The notes: generated from the sequence alone by a model not told the origin. Counted from the first letter of the stretch, positions 27,460 through 36,835 are shown. The stretch is DNA of 64,000 bases from Affinundibacterium seohonense (GCF_014284305.1 NZ_JACOFW010000018.1:1-64000); one strand, 5' to 3'. Numbers and translations are program-made.

Positions 27460-28890
27460 TTAACGGTCGCCAAAAGTACGGCGGTTAGCATCGCCGAAAC
27501 GTGATTTAGCGCCACCACCAAAACCGCCACCTTCACTACGTGGTGCTGCGTTTGGCTTGCTAAAACTACGTTGTGCTGGCTTAGCGCTATTGCCAAAACT
27601 ATTGCCAGTTGTGCGCTTGTCACCTGGTTTCCATCCACTTGCTTTGCGTGCTGGTGCACGTGCTGCCATGGCAGCTTTTTTCGGTTCAAAACCTTCGATG
27701 ACATCGACAGGAATCAATTGTTTAGTGAAACGCTCGATCCGTTTGACGTTCATGCTTTCTGCATGATTGACCAGAGAAATTGCCAAACCTTTACGTCCAG
27801 CGCGGCCAGTACGACCAATACGATGTACATAATCTTCTGGGAATTTAGGTAAATCGTAGTTGAATACGTGCGTAATGCCAGGAACGTCAATACCGCGTGC
27901 GGCAACATCAGTTGCTACCAGAACACGAACTTGGCCGCGACGCAAAGAATCTAATGTACGGTTACGCGCACCTTGGTGCATGTCGCCATGTAAAGCAGCA
28001 GCAGCGAAACCAGCGATATTCAAACGATCAGCAATCGTATCTGCATCACGTTTTGTTGCGGTAAATACGACGGCTTGATCCAAGGATTCATCACGTAACA
28101 AATGATCGAGCAAACGATTTTTGTGGGACAAGTCATCAACGAAATGCACTTTTTGTTGAATGTTTTCGTGCTTCGTTGCAGAGCCAGCGATTTGAATAAT
28201 CATTGGATCTTTGGTAATGCGACGAGCCATATTGCCAACGACGCCATCTAAAGTTGCGGAGAACAACATGGTTTGACGTGTTTCTGGAGTTGCTGCAACG
28301 ATTTTTTCGATATCGTCGATAAAGCCCATGTCCAACATGCGATCCGCTTCGTCTAGAACCAAAATTTCTAATTCTGAAAAATCAATCTTGCCTGATTCCA
28401 TATGGTCGATCAAACGGCCAGGTGTCGCCACCAAAATTTCTGGATTACGTGACAAAAGTTGCATTTGTTTTGGGTAAGGCATGCCGCCCAGAATTGAAAC
28501 AGCTTTCACACGACGTGAATACGCGCTGTATTTGTCTGTTGCCGTCGTGACTTGGAGAGCTAATTCACGTGTTGGTGTCAATACCAACATTTTTGGTTTA
28601 GCTGCTTGGAAACGTGGACGCTCGCCACGTGAACGTGCTGCTTGACGTTCTTGATTTGGTGTTTTGTTCGCAGATGGCGTTAAATCATCCGCTGCGGCTG
28701 CAAATTTATGCAAAGCTGGCAGCATAAAGGCGGCAGTTTTGCCTGAGCCAGTTTGTGAGGATACCAATAAATCACGACCAGCAATCGCAGCAGGAACGGC
28801 TTGTTCTTGTACTGCTGTTGGCGTGGTATAGCCTGTATCAGCAATAGCGCGCAGGATGGACGTGTGGAGGCCTAGTGTTTCAAAAGTCAT
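27460..28890 (-). CDS. rhlE: DEAD-box ATP-dependent RNA helicase, RhlE type
   Basis: Unwinds short RNA duplexes; RhlE-type helicases act in ribosome assembly, RNA decay and cold adaptation. The 476 residues carry the full motif set: Q-motif region (GYTTPTAVQEQ), SSQTGSGKT (motif I), VLTPTREL (Ia), VLDEADRML (II), FSATL (III) and HRIGRTGRAG (VI). A basic Gly/Arg/Phe/Ser-rich tail (about 400-476, ending FGGGAKSRFGDANRR) fits RhlE. An insertion at about 75-95 (TPSANKTPNQERQAARSRGE) separates motifs I and Ia. GGAAGAAG precedes ATG 28890. Confidence 0.93.
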   Translation of the reverse strand: MTFETLGLHTSILRAIADTGYTTPTAVQEQAVPAAIAGRDLLVSSQTGSGKTAAFMLPALHKFAAAADDLTPSANKTPNQERQAARSRGERPRFQAAKPKMLVLTPTRELALQVTTATDKYSAYSRRVKAVSILGGMPYPKQMQLLSRNPEILVATPGRLIDHMESGKIDFSELEILVLDEADRMLDMGFIDDIEKIVAATPETRQTMLFSATLDGVVGNMARRITKDPMIIQIAGSATKHENIQQKVHFVDDLSHKNRLLDHLLRDESLDQAVVFTATKRDADTIADRLNIAGFAAAALHGDMHQGARNRTLDSLRRGQVRVLVATDVAARGIDVPGITHVFNYDLPKFPEDYVHRIGRTGRAGRKGLAISLVNHAESMNVKRIERFTKQLIPVDVIEGFEPKKAAMAARAPARKASGWKPGDKRTTGNSFGNSAKPAQRSFSKPNAAPRSEGGGFGGGAKSRFGDANRRTFGDR

Positions 28891-29380
28891 TGTGTTCTTC
28901 TTCCGTTATTAATCTGCGCAGGGCAAAAACCAAGCGCGCAAAAAAGCAGCGTCAACCAATCGAAATGAACAAAGAAAACCAGTACCGAAAACGGTACAAA
29001 TAAGGAATACGATGAAATTTCGGCACAAAAGCTTTGCGCCGGGACGATGTCTATGTGTGAAACCAGACATACAGGGCGGGAGGGCTTTACATGGCAGTAT
29101 CAATAATTCACGATACGCAAGGGCTACGGTGCTACCTACTACAAAGATCGCAAGGCAATTTATATTGCAGTGCAAAAACGAGACTATACAGCATTTTCAA
29201 TCTTCACGCATCTAAAAACTTACGGCTCTTTAAATTGCTCAAGAAAAATCAATCTGGATTTGATTATTTAATTCGTTGTGTTTGTCACTCAAAGAAATGA
29301 GCGAAAATACGCGCTGCTTCGATTATTTAAGTGAAATCGCTAAGATTATGAAATGTAATATTCGTGTGAGTAATGTTTGT
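28891..29380. other. Divergent intergenic region between rhlE and modA
   Basis: About 490 bases separate the two starts. Short ORFs occur on both strands, but none has a ribosome-binding site or recognisable protein. No molybdenum-cofactor riboswitch or ModE-type palindrome could be recognised by eye. It probably holds both promoters and a long rhlE leader, which is usual for cold-inducible helicases; this is inference. Confidence 0.4.
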
Positions 29381-30142
29381 ATGCGCGATGTGAAACTGCT
29401 ATCTATCAGTTTCGCTTTGAGCTTTTTTAGTATGGGTTTTAGTAAAGCCGATACCTTGAGTGTGGCTGTTGCTGCCAATGTGCAATTTGCATTTGATGAT
29501 TTAAAAGAGGAATTTAAAAAGCAAACTGGTCATGAATTAAAAGGTATTTTTAATTCTTCAGGTAAATTTGTAAGTCAAATTACGAATGGTGCGCCATTTG
29601 ATGTGTTCATGTCGGCCGATATGGATTACCCAAATGTACTATATCAGCAAGGTTTTAGTAGCGCAGCACCGAAGATTTACGCTTATGGTTCTCTGGTGTT
29701 ATGGACGAACAAGAATATAGATTTACAGTCATGGCAAGTCTTATTGGAAAACGAAAAAATTCAAAAGATCGCGATTGCGAATCCAAAGACTGCACCCTAT
29801 GGAAGGGAGACCATGCGAGCACTGAAATTTTATAAATTAGACGCTGCAGTAGAATCGCGTCTTGTTTATGCAGAGAGCATTTCACAAACGAATCAGTACA
29901 TTTACTCAGGCCTAGTTGATGTCGGTTTTACAGCCAAATCTGTCGTGGTGTCAGCGGAGATGCGCGGCAAGGGGCAATGGATAGAATTACCTGTAAATAG
30001 TTATACGCCGATAGCGCAGGGCGTGATTATTCTTAAACATGGGCGCGAAAATGCTCCTCAGATGAGTCAGCAGTTTTATGAATTTTTATCGAGCGCCAAG
30101 GCCAAAGCAATCTTGCAGAAAAATGGATATGCTGCACCGTGA
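29381..30142 (+). CDS. modA: Molybdate ABC transporter, periplasmic binding protein
   Basis: Binds molybdate or tungstate in the periplasm and delivers it to ModBC. From 29381 it is 253 residues with a clear signal peptide (core about 5-20, cleavage near SKA-DT). The mature opening TLSVAVAANVQFAFDDLKEEFKKQTGH, the oxyanion-site serine segment (FNSSGKFVSQITNGAPFDVFMSAD) and the VDVGFTAKS motif are characteristic. An in-frame ATG at 29348 is an alternative start; neither has a strong ribosome-binding site. It is the first gene of an overlapping four-gene operon; its stop overlaps the GTG start of the Mop gene. Confidence 0.93.
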   Translation: MRDVKLLSISFALSFFSMGFSKADTLSVAVAANVQFAFDDLKEEFKKQTGHELKGIFNSSGKFVSQITNGAPFDVFMSADMDYPNVLYQQGFSSAAPKIYAYGSLVLWTNKNIDLQSWQVLLENEKIQKIAIANPKTAPYGRETMRALKFYKLDAAVESRLVYAESISQTNQYIYSGLVDVGFTAKSVVVSAEMRGKGQWIELPVNSYTPIAQGVIILKHGRENAPQMSQQFYEFLSSAKAKAILQKNGYAAP

Positions 30143-30552
30143 ATAAATTACCCGGAAAAATAATTGGTATCGAGTCCGAAGGCAGTATCGCTATGATTGA
30201 AGTCGCGGTCGGTGACTTGCATTTAAGTGCGAGCTTACTTGGTACTGCAGAAGAATTTTCATCTTGGAAATTGAATCAAGATGTCAACCTGATTTTTAAT
30301 GAAATGGAAGTTGCGATTGCTAAAAATCTGCAAGGCCAAATCAGCCTCAGGAATCGTTTTCCAGGAAAAATTGTTGGCTTGGAAATTGGAAAGGTTCTGA
30401 CACGTGTCGTCTTTGTCATCGCAGGCTCTTATCTGATCAATTCGGTGATTACCAGCCGATCTGCACATAAATTAGCGCTGAGTTTGGGAGATGATATTGA
30501 GGGTTTGGTGAAGTCGAACGAAATGAATCTGTTGCGGACGAACGCGCTATGA
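30139..30552 (+). CDS. Di-Mop (TOBE) molybdate-binding protein
   Basis: A 137-residue protein made of two Mop/TOBE-like halves (about 1-68 and 72-134): NKLPGKIIGIESEGSIAMIEVAVGDLHL and RFPGKIVGLEIGKVLTRVVFVIAGSYLINSVITSRSA. Such molbindins bind molybdate in oligomers as a cytoplasmic store or sensor. It starts at GTG 30139 overlapping the modA stop (GTGA), and ends overlapping modB (ATGA), so it is built into the modABC operon. It lacks a ModE DNA-binding domain, so a direct repressor role is unlikely. Storage or regulation of the transporter is inferred. Confidence 0.8.
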   Translation: MNKLPGKIIGIESEGSIAMIEVAVGDLHLSASLLGTAEEFSSWKLNQDVNLIFNEMEVAIAKNLQGQISLRNRFPGKIVGLEIGKVLTRVVFVIAGSYLINSVITSRSAHKLALSLGDDIEGLVKSNEMNLLRTNAL

Positions 30553-31229
30553 GTCTAGCGTCCTTTGATTGGCAACCGCTGTGGCTTAGCTTTCAACTTG
30601 CTTTGATGACGACTTCGATTCTATTTTTTATTGGATTGCCGATTGCCTATGTCTTGGCATTTTCTACGAGTCGTATGAAACCCGTCTGGGAATCGCTCAT
30701 CAGCATGCCTTTGGTTTTGCCACCCTCGGTATTAGGGTTCTATTTGTTATTGGCTTTTAATCCTCAAGCTGGCGTTGGCGCATGGCTAGTTACCCATTTT
30801 GATTTGCGTTTGAGTTTTAGCTTTGCAGGGATTCTAATAGGATCAATCATCTTTAGTTTGCCATTTATGGTTCAGGCATTACAGGCGGGCTTGCAGAATT
30901 TGCCGCCAGACTTGCGCGATGCCGCATACACGCTAGGTCAAACGAAAACACAAACTTTGTGGAAGGTTTTATTGCCAAATATGAAGTCGTCGATTTTGAG
31001 TGGCGTAGTCTTAAGTTTTGCCCATACCATAGGTGAATTCGGTGTCGTGTTGATGATCGGTGGGAATATTCCAGGCGTCACCAAGGTCGCTTCCATCGCG
31101 ATTTATGATGAGGTGGAAAGCTTGCAATATGCGTCCGCTCATTTCTATTCATCAGTGCTGGTCTTGTTGAGTTTCTTCATTCTACTAATTGTGTATGTGT
31201 CTAAGCGACGATTCCCGGAAAAATTCTAA
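30549..31229 (+). CDS. modB: Molybdate ABC transporter permease
   Basis: The membrane channel of ModABC, 226 residues with about five transmembrane helices. The start WQPLWLSFQLALMTTSILFFIGLPIAYVLA and the EAA-type coupling loop (LPPDLRDAAYTLGQTKTQTLWKVLLP, near 117-142) match the binding-protein-dependent permease family; GEFGVVLMIGGNIPG is typical of ModB. It overlaps the Mop gene (ATGA) and modC (TAATG), so all are translated in step. Confidence 0.95.
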   Translation: MSLASFDWQPLWLSFQLALMTTSILFFIGLPIAYVLAFSTSRMKPVWESLISMPLVLPPSVLGFYLLLAFNPQAGVGAWLVTHFDLRLSFSFAGILIGSIIFSLPFMVQALQAGLQNLPPDLRDAAYTLGQTKTQTLWKVLLPNMKSSILSGVVLSFAHTIGEFGVVLMIGGNIPGVTKVASIAIYDEVESLQYASAHFYSSVLVLLSFFILLIVYVSKRRFPEKF

Positions 31230-32116
31230 TGTCTACAAAGTCGTTTTTAAACGTCCAAATTCAAAAAAAATTGAGTGGTTCGCAAGGAAATTTTGAATTG
31301 GATCTGGCGTTCCAAACAGATAGAGCGGAAGCCTTAGCCTTGTATGGGCAATCTGGTGTAGGCAAGACAAGCGTACTGCGGATCTTAGCCGGGCTAGCAG
31401 CTCCAGACCATGGACGCATTGTATTTGATGATGAAGTCTGGTTTGATTCATTGCTCGGAGTTAATGTACCAACCCACGCACGTTCTATCGGCATGGTGTT
31501 TCAAAACTATGCCTTATTTCCCCATTTAAATGTACGAGACAATATCGCATTTGCTGCAGGTAAGGATGCTCGTGACTGGGTAGATCAATTGCTGGAAATG
31601 AGTGATTTACAAAATTTAGGATTTCAGTCGATCGACCAATTGTCTGGTGGGCAAAAACAACGGGTTGCCTTGGCACGGGCGCTTGCCCGTAAACCTAAGT
31701 TATTGTTATTGGATGAACCTTTGTCCGCGTTGGATCAGCATGTTCGCCTGCAAATGCAAGATCATTTATTCAAGATGCATCAAGAATTTGGATTCAATAT
31801 GATTTTGGTTAGCCACGACATGGCCGAGGTGTTCAAGTTGACTCAAAAAGTCTTGCAGTTAAAAAATGGTCTTGTCGTACGTCGTGGTAGTCCGCATCAG
31901 GTTTTTTTGCTGCAAGCAGCTCATGGGAAGTTGCATTTACATGCGCAAGTATTGGCAATCCGTTCGGAAGAGATTGTCCATATTCTCTCGCTTTTAGTAG
32001 GGCAAGAAATTATCGAGATTATTGCTGCTTATGAAGATGTAAAAAGACTGAAAGTTGGTGACAAGATCGCAATCTCCACCAAAGCTTTCAGTCCACAAAT
32101 TACACGACTACATTGA
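31229..32116 (+). CDS. modC: Molybdate ABC transporter ATP-binding protein
   Basis: The ATPase driving molybdate uptake. In its 295 residues Walker A is GQSGVGKT (near 37-44), the signature is LSGGQKQRVALARALARKP, Walker B is LLLLDEPLSALD, and the switch histidine is in ILVSHDMAEV. The C-terminal part (about 225-295, LHLHAQVLAIRSEEIVHILSLL) is short and only loosely TOBE-like, and the free-standing Mop protein may substitute for it. It overlaps modB by one base. It converges with fabI 17 bases downstream. Confidence 0.94.
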   Translation: MSTKSFLNVQIQKKLSGSQGNFELDLAFQTDRAEALALYGQSGVGKTSVLRILAGLAAPDHGRIVFDDEVWFDSLLGVNVPTHARSIGMVFQNYALFPHLNVRDNIAFAAGKDARDWVDQLLEMSDLQNLGFQSIDQLSGGQKQRVALARALARKPKLLLLDEPLSALDQHVRLQMQDHLFKMHQEFGFNMILVSHDMAEVFKLTQKVLQLKNGLVVRRGSPHQVFLLQAAHGKLHLHAQVLAIRSEEIVHILSLLVGQEIIEIIAAYEDVKRLKVGDKIAISTKAFSPQITRLH

Positions 32117-32133
32117 GCTGATTTGCTATTTGA

Positions 32134-32916
32134 TTAGTCAGGAGTCAGACCCATGACGTGAGAGAATCCCCCGTCGACATAAGTGATTTCGCCAGTGATG
32201 CCGCTTGCTAACGGTGATAACAGAAAGGCTGCAGTATTGCCGACTTCTTCAATCGTCACGTTGCGTCGTAGTGGTGCATGTTCTGCAACAAAACCTAGTA
32301 AGGTGCCGAAATCTTTAATTCCACTCGCGGCCAACGTCTTGATTGGGCCGGCAGAAATACCATTTACGCGAATACCTTTTTTGCCTAAATTCTCAGCCAG
32401 ATAACGGACACTTGCTTCCAAAGAGGCTTTTGCTAGGCCCATCGTATTGTAGTAAGGAATTGCGCGGATCGCGCCTAGGTAAGACAGGGTAAGCAGGGAG
32501 GAATTTTCATTCATCATAGGCAATGCGGCCTTTGCTAATGCTGGGAAGCTATAGGCAGAAATATCATGCGCAATGCGGAATGCCTCGCGTGAGAAGCCGT
32601 CTAGGAAATCGCCTGCAATGGCTTCGCGCGGGGCAAAACCAATAGCATGTACCACGCCATCCAATTTTTCCCAAGATTTCGCTAAGTCTGTAAATACAGC
32701 GTTTATCTGGTCGTCGCTGCTGACATCGCAATCGAAGACTAATTCACTATTGAATTCCTTCGCGAAATCAGTAATGCGATCTTTAAAGCGTTCTCCTACG
32801 TAGGTAAAGGCTAGCTCCGCGCCTTCGCGGTGGCAAGCCTGTGCGATGCCATAGGCGATAGAACGGTTTGATAATAAACCAGTAATGAGAATTTTCTTGC
32901 CTTGCAAAAATGCCAT
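32134..32916 (-). CDS. fabI: Enoyl-[acyl-carrier-protein] reductase (NADH)
   Basis: Reduces trans-2-enoyl-ACP in the last step of each fatty-acid elongation cycle. The 260 residues show the FabI-type divergent Rossmann opening [29 protein letters not shown], and catalytic Tyr146, Tyr156 and Lys163 ([24 protein letters not shown]-x6-K), numbered as in E. coli. It ends [11 protein letters not shown]. It is a single gene convergent with modC. The triclosan/diazaborine site regions look ordinary. Confidence 0.97.
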   Translation of the reverse strand: MAFLQGKKILITGLLSNRSIAYGIAQACHREGAELAFTYVGERFKDRITDFAKEFNSELVFDCDVSSDDQINAVFTDLAKSWEKLDGVVHAIGFAPREAIAGDFLDGFSREAFRIAHDISAYSFPALAKAALPMMNENSSLLTLSYLGAIRAIPYYNTMGLAKASLEASVRYLAENLGKKGIRVNGISAGPIKTLAASGIKDFGTLLGFVAEHAPLRRNVTIEEVGNTAAFLLSPLASGITGEITYVDGGFSHVMGLTPD

Positions 32917-33044
32917 ATCAACTCCAGGTGTTAGCGTATATTTAATGCTTTTCTTTTATGTAAAAGAAAGGGCGGGTATCTTGCCGCATCATGATTTCGC
33001 TAAGGTTTTTAGACGAATGTTACTGCGCTGATGAGCATGAACCT

Positions 33045-33356
33045 CTATCTTGAAATGGCATTGCATAGCATTGATTTTGAATACTTCAAAATTGCGTAAC
33101 ACATATGTAATCCAAGCAAACAATTCAAATCTTGTTCAGGCGCAGAATTTACTGACAGGTCGGAATTGTAGTTGCTCAGGAGAGTTAGGGCAAATAATAA
33201 CGAAATCGAGAGTACACAAAATTTAATGACTGAACGCAAATTGCTTGAGTATTTGCTAGTATTATCCAGATGCATTCGCATTTGAAGTATGTGTGATTGT
33301 TTTTGCTGTGTTTCAGGATGGTTTGTTTTGCCCTGCAGCAGCATTAATTTACACAT
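33045..33356 (-). CDS. Small single-pass membrane hypothetical protein
   Basis: A 103-residue ORF with one predicted transmembrane helix (about residues 44-60, VIKFCVLSISLLFALTLLS) between polar, Ser/Asn-rich ends. AGGAAA lies eight bases before ATG 33356, which is why it is called. It is AT-rich, lies alone in a 1.1-kb space between fabI and tonB, and matches no family I recognise. It may be a real small gene or a chance ORF. Confidence 0.35.
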   Translation of the reverse strand: MCKLMLLQGKTNHPETQQKQSHILQMRMHLDNTSKYSSNLRSVIKFCVLSISLLFALTLLSNYNSDLSVNSAPEQDLNCLLGLHMCYAILKYSKSMLCNAISR

Positions 33357-34004
33357 TTTAAGTATTTCCTATTAGAATCATCGCCTCAGTGGCCGAAGTT
33401 AATATATCGGTCGATGACTTGGCTATTGTTGTAATTGAAATCACTTTACAATTTATTGTTGTAGATTTGTTTCTAAACTGAGCCTAAATTAATGCTGCGA
33501 AAAAGAAGGTGTTTGTTTTTAAGGTAATTTAATGTTGCATAGCAGCATAGAAGCAACTTCCATTCACGGCTTCACTTGTGTCAAAATAGGCGCTGTTTTT
33601 CGCAAAGATTTTAAAAAAACAATGTTTTGTTGATAGTTATTTAAAGAAGTATGTTTGAATGACTTAGATAAAACAGCCGCTTCAATTTTTGGTATATCTT
33701 CTAGATATGTTTAAATTTGGCGATTGTAGTACTAGTAAGCAATGCAGTCGTCTCATGGTGACTAAACGATTTGTAAGTAAATAGTAATACCCACATGAGT
33801 ATGTTAAAACCGAGGTTCTGACAGTTCAGCGTGTGTATGGGGGCGCAAACGGTGAGTCAATAGAAGTTTATTGATGAGCGAATTGCTTGTTGTTTAAATG
33901 GGTTGATGTTGATAGTTTTCAAGACTATCGAATAAATCAATTTGAAGCTAAAGTTTCGCGCGTTTGAACCTAATTGAAATTGTTGTGGTATTGGAGGAGT
34001 AGGT
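33357..34004. other. Long AT-rich non-coding region upstream of tonB
   Basis: About 650 bases with no credible ORF. No Fur-box-like GATAATGATAATCATTATC element is visible, which is notable in front of a tonB-exbB-exbD set. Candidate -10-like AT-rich hexamers are abundant, so no promoter is assigned. A strong ribosome-binding site (GGAGGAGTAGGT) ends the region at tonB. Confidence 0.4.
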
Positions 34005-34673
34005 ATGGATTTTTCAGGACGCCAACAGGAACCGGGAAAGAAATTTTTTGGTTTAGGTTTGGTAATTGTTTTTCACATTATTTTGGGCTGGGCGTTAATG
34101 AACGGCTTAGGTAGTAAGATCGCTAAGTTTATTCAGAAACCGATGGAAGCTGTGGTAGAACCACCGAAACCACCGCCACCGCCACCACCAGATACACCAC
34201 CACCGCCGCCGCCAAAATTGATGACGCCGCCGCCGCCGTTTATTCCTCCTCCAGAGGTGCAGGTTGCGCAGCAAACGCCATCACCAAACGCGATTTCGAC
34301 GGTATCTAACGTTAAGCCAGACACAAATACGTTGACAAAAACAGTAGCTCCTGTAGCTGAAGCACCGAAGCCGTCTGCAGGTCCAGTTGTTATTCCGGGT
34401 CGTGTTGATTTTAACCAGTCCGGTTGTACACCAGAATATCCTCGCGCTTCATTGCGTAACGAAGAGACTGGCGTAACAAGGTTGACAGTTACTATTGGTG
34501 CAGATGGAACAGTCACTGATGTAGCAATCGCAAAGTCTAGTGGTTTCAGGGGGCTAGATAATGCAGTACGCGCTCAATTGTTATCAGGCTCGTGCAAAAA
34601 CAAACCTGGAACAGTGGACGGCAAGCCGCAGGCTACCACGACTCAAGTTGAATACGTTTGGAAGCTTGATTAA
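34005..34673 (+). CDS. tonB: TonB energy-transducing protein
   Basis: Spans the periplasm and passes proton-motive energy from ExbB/ExbD to outer-membrane receptors. The 222 residues have a short cytoplasmic end, one transmembrane anchor (about 17-35, with the conserved His in VIVFHIILG), a Pro-rich spacer (about 48-90, long proline runs), and a C-terminal TonB domain (about 148-222) with CTPEYPRASLRNEETGVTRL and the closing VEYVWKLD. GGAGGAG gives a strong translation start. It is first in a cluster tonB-exbB-exbD-exbD. Confidence 0.92.
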   Translation: MDFSGRQQEPGKKFFGLGLVIVFHIILGWALMNGLGSKIAKFIQKPMEAVVEPPKPPPPPPPDTPPPPPPKLMTPPPPFIPPPEVQVAQQTPSPNAISTVSNVKPDTNTLTKTVAPVAEAPKPSAGPVVIPGRVDFNQSGCTPEYPRASLRNEETGVTRLTVTIGADGTVTDVAIAKSSGFRGLDNAVRAQLLSGSCKNKPGTVDGKPQATTTQVEYVWKLD

Positions 34674-34764
34674 AACAGAGCCAACAAGTAACAAGAGTCA
34701 TAAAAAAGTATCGTTTTACTCACAACCAACGTAAGTATTAAATTTTTTTAAAGGAAGTATCTAC

Positions 34765-35643
34765 ATGAAAACCCGCGCTAAAGTAAGCACATTCCTGGCG
34801 GCAATTTTGTTCGCATTGACAGCAACAATGGCAACCGCTCCTGTATTCGCTCAAGAAGCTTCTGCATCTGCTACAACAGAGGCTGCAGCATCTGCACCAG
34901 CTGAGGCAACTGCCGCACCAGCACCAGCTGCTGATGTTGCTGTACCTGCTGCTGAAGCGAAACCTGAAGTTGTTGATCAATATAGTTTGGCACACTTGAT
35001 CAAAGAAGGTACTTTGGTCGATCAGGCAACATTAGCAATCATGTTGATCATGTCTATGTTCAGCTGGTACATCTTGATCACAAAGATCATTGATTTGTCA
35101 AAATTGAGCGGTCAAGCAAAAGAAGCACGCAAGTTCTGGAAAGCAGCGAACGTTGCGGCCGGTTTGTCGACTTTGAAAGAAGGCAGCCCATACCGTTTTA
35201 TCGCGGATTCAGGTATCAGTGCTAGCGAACACCACGAAGGTGCTTTGTTGGAACAAATCGATTTGAATTCATGGGTAACAATGTCCATCCAACGCTCTGT
35301 AGATAAAGTACAAAGCCGTTTGGGCGAAGGTTTGACATTCTTGGCTACTGTAGGTTCTACAGCACCGTTTATTGGTTTGTTCGGTACAGTTATGGGTATT
35401 TACCACGCTCTGGTCGCGATCGGTTCTACAGGTAACTCTTCGATCGATAAAGTTGCGGGTCCAGTTGGTTCTGCTTTGATCATGACGGCGATTGGTTTGG
35501 GCGTTGCGGTTCCAGCTGTTTTGGGCTACAACTACTTGTTGCGTCGTAATAAGTCTGCAATGGAAGACATCAATGCATTCGGCGCTGATTTGCACTCTGT
35601 TGTATTGTCCGGCGCAATGAGCAAAGCTAACTCAAATAAGTAA
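34765..35643 (+). CDS. exbB: ExbB/TolQ-family proton channel protein
   Basis: With ExbD it forms the proton-driven motor that energises TonB. It has 292 residues and an unusual front end: a cleavable-looking signal peptide (core about 8-28, ending VFAQ) and an Ala/Pro/Glu-rich periplasmic stretch (about 30-72). The MotA/TolQ/ExbB domain follows, with three helices (about 90-110, 195-215 and 235-258) and the conserved LATVGSTAPFIGLFGTVMGIYHAL. The long N-terminal extension is known in ExbB of TonB systems with two ExbD copies. Spacing to tonB is 91 bases. Confidence 0.92.
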   Translation: MKTRAKVSTFLAAILFALTATMATAPVFAQEASASATTEAAASAPAEATAAPAPAADVAVPAAEAKPEVVDQYSLAHLIKEGTLVDQATLAIMLIMSMFSWYILITKIIDLSKLSGQAKEARKFWKAANVAAGLSTLKEGSPYRFIADSGISASEHHEGALLEQIDLNSWVTMSIQRSVDKVQSRLGEGLTFLATVGSTAPFIGLFGTVMGIYHALVAIGSTGNSSIDKVAGPVGSALIMTAIGLGVAVPAVLGYNYLLRRNKSAMEDINAFGADLHSVVLSGAMSKANSNK

Positions 35644-35756
35644 TCTGAGTAATAAGAAGCAAGTTGTTTTTATTACGAAAGTTCTTTCGCTTCAAATAGA
35701 TTCAGATCGAATCTATTTGGAGTTAAGCGACAAGAATTCACTAAAGAGAAAATATT

Positions 35757-36188
35757 ATGGGAATGCAAATCGGCGGTGACAGTGGTGAAGACCAAGTCAA
35801 TAGCACCATCAATACCACGCCACTTGTGGATATTATGTTGGTTTTGTTGATCATCTTCATCATCACGTCACCAGTAGTTTTAGACTTGACCAAAGTTCAG
35901 CTTCCAGCTGAGAAAAACGAAGATTATCACCCTGATGCGAAAAACGTCATTATTACTGTAAGTAAAGACGGTGATATTTATTTTGGAGGTATGCGTACAC
36001 CGGTAACTTCAGAAGATGCTTTGTTTGAACTGATGGCGAAGGAAGCGGTTAAAGTTCCACAGCCTGAAGTACATATTCGTGGCGATCAAAATGCGCGTTA
36101 CGAAGCAATCGGTAAAACGATGTTGACTGTACAGCGTGCAGGTATTGCAAAAGTTGGTTTTGTACTTGAACCACCACCAAAAGGCTAA
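35757..36188 (+). CDS. exbD: ExbD/TolR-family protein, first copy
   Basis: A 143-residue partner of ExbB with one N-terminal helix (about 22-42) carrying the essential membrane aspartate (NTTPLVDIMLVLLIIFIIT) and a periplasmic domain ending in the EAIGKTMLTVQRAGIAKVGFVLEP motif. It lies 12 bases before a second exbD, so both copies are made together. It differs from the second copy in the periplasmic domain, and the two may form hetero-oligomers in the motor. Confidence 0.93.
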   Translation: MGMQIGGDSGEDQVNSTINTTPLVDIMLVLLIIFIITSPVVLDLTKVQLPAEKNEDYHPDAKNVIITVSKDGDIYFGGMRTPVTSEDALFELMAKEAVKVPQPEVHIRGDQNARYEAIGKTMLTVQRAGIAKVGFVLEPPPKG

Positions 36189-36200
36189 AAGGAGAATCGC

Positions 36201-36629
36201 ATGGGCATGAATATGAGCTCCGGTTCTGGTGGTGATCCAGAACCAATGATGGAAATGAATATGACACCGATGATCGACGTTATGTTGGTGTTGATTATTA
36301 TGTTTATTACGACGCTTCCAATTGCAAATCACGCGGTGAATTTAAATATGCCGCAGCAAAACAATGCGCCACCACCAGACGTTCCACCGACTGTGATCAA
36401 AATTGACGTGGATTTTGATGGTACTATGACTTGGAATGGCGAAGTAGTTAGTCGTCCTCAGTTAGAAGCTAAGTTGTCCGAAGCAGCAGCGATGAATCCG
36501 CAACCTGAGATTCATTTGCAGCCAAATCGTTTGGTTTCTTATAAATCTGTAGCTGCAGTTATGGCATCAGCGCAAAGCCGTGGCATCACGAAATTGGGCA
36601 TGATCGGTAACGAGCAGTTTATGAAGTAA
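36201..36629 (+). CDS. exbD: ExbD/TolR-family protein, second copy
   Basis: A 142-residue second ExbD with the membrane aspartate in MTPMIDVMLVLIIMFITTLPI (about 21-41) and a periplasmic domain rich in Met/Pro (PQQNNAPPPDVPPTVIKIDVDFDG) ending SRGITKLGMIGNEQFMK. AAGGAG precedes its start. Tandem ExbD1-ExbD2 copies are known in Xanthomonas-type TonB clusters, where ExbD2 can be needed only for some substrates; this is family knowledge, not seen here. A terminator follows. Confidence 0.93.
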   Translation: MGMNMSSGSGGDPEPMMEMNMTPMIDVMLVLIIMFITTLPIANHAVNLNMPQQNNAPPPDVPPTVIKIDVDFDGTMTWNGEVVSRPQLEAKLSEAAAMNPQPEIHLQPNRLVSYKSVAAVMASAQSRGITKLGMIGNEQFMK

Positions 36630-36691
36630 GTCCGTTGGTTTGAATTGATTTACGTAGTTGACATGAGTTCAAACAATTGTTAAACGAGAGA

Positions 36692-36718
36692 GGGCAGGGG
36701 TTTCCCTGCCTTTTTTTG
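36692..36718 (+). terminator. Terminator after the second exbD
   Basis: GGGCAGGG, loop GTTT, CCCTGCC, then seven T. It ends tonB-exbB-exbD-exbD before the TPR gene. Confidence 0.85.
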
Positions 36719-36835
36719 TATAGTGAGTTATGCTTTGTCAGGCTAAGATAAACAGCGAAATGACACTGTTTCCTATAGTTTGTTAGGCTCAAAGTTTATT
36801 AATTTTATTGATTTTTATTGATTGAGAGATCAAAT

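Noticed and set aside
28909-29300. Short ORFs on both strands between rhlE and modA
   Set aside because: They overlap one another and lack ribosome-binding sites and recognisable motifs.
28891-29380. Molybdenum-cofactor riboswitch upstream of modA
   Set aside because: The conserved Moco-motif segments were not found by eye.
34133-34516. Glycine-rich antisense ORF in tonB
   Set aside because: It is the reverse complement of the proline-rich tonB spacer; proline codons read as glycine on the other strand.
34850-34975. Ala/Pro repeat in exbB as a separate repeat element
   Set aside because: It is low-complexity coding sequence for the ExbB periplasmic extension.
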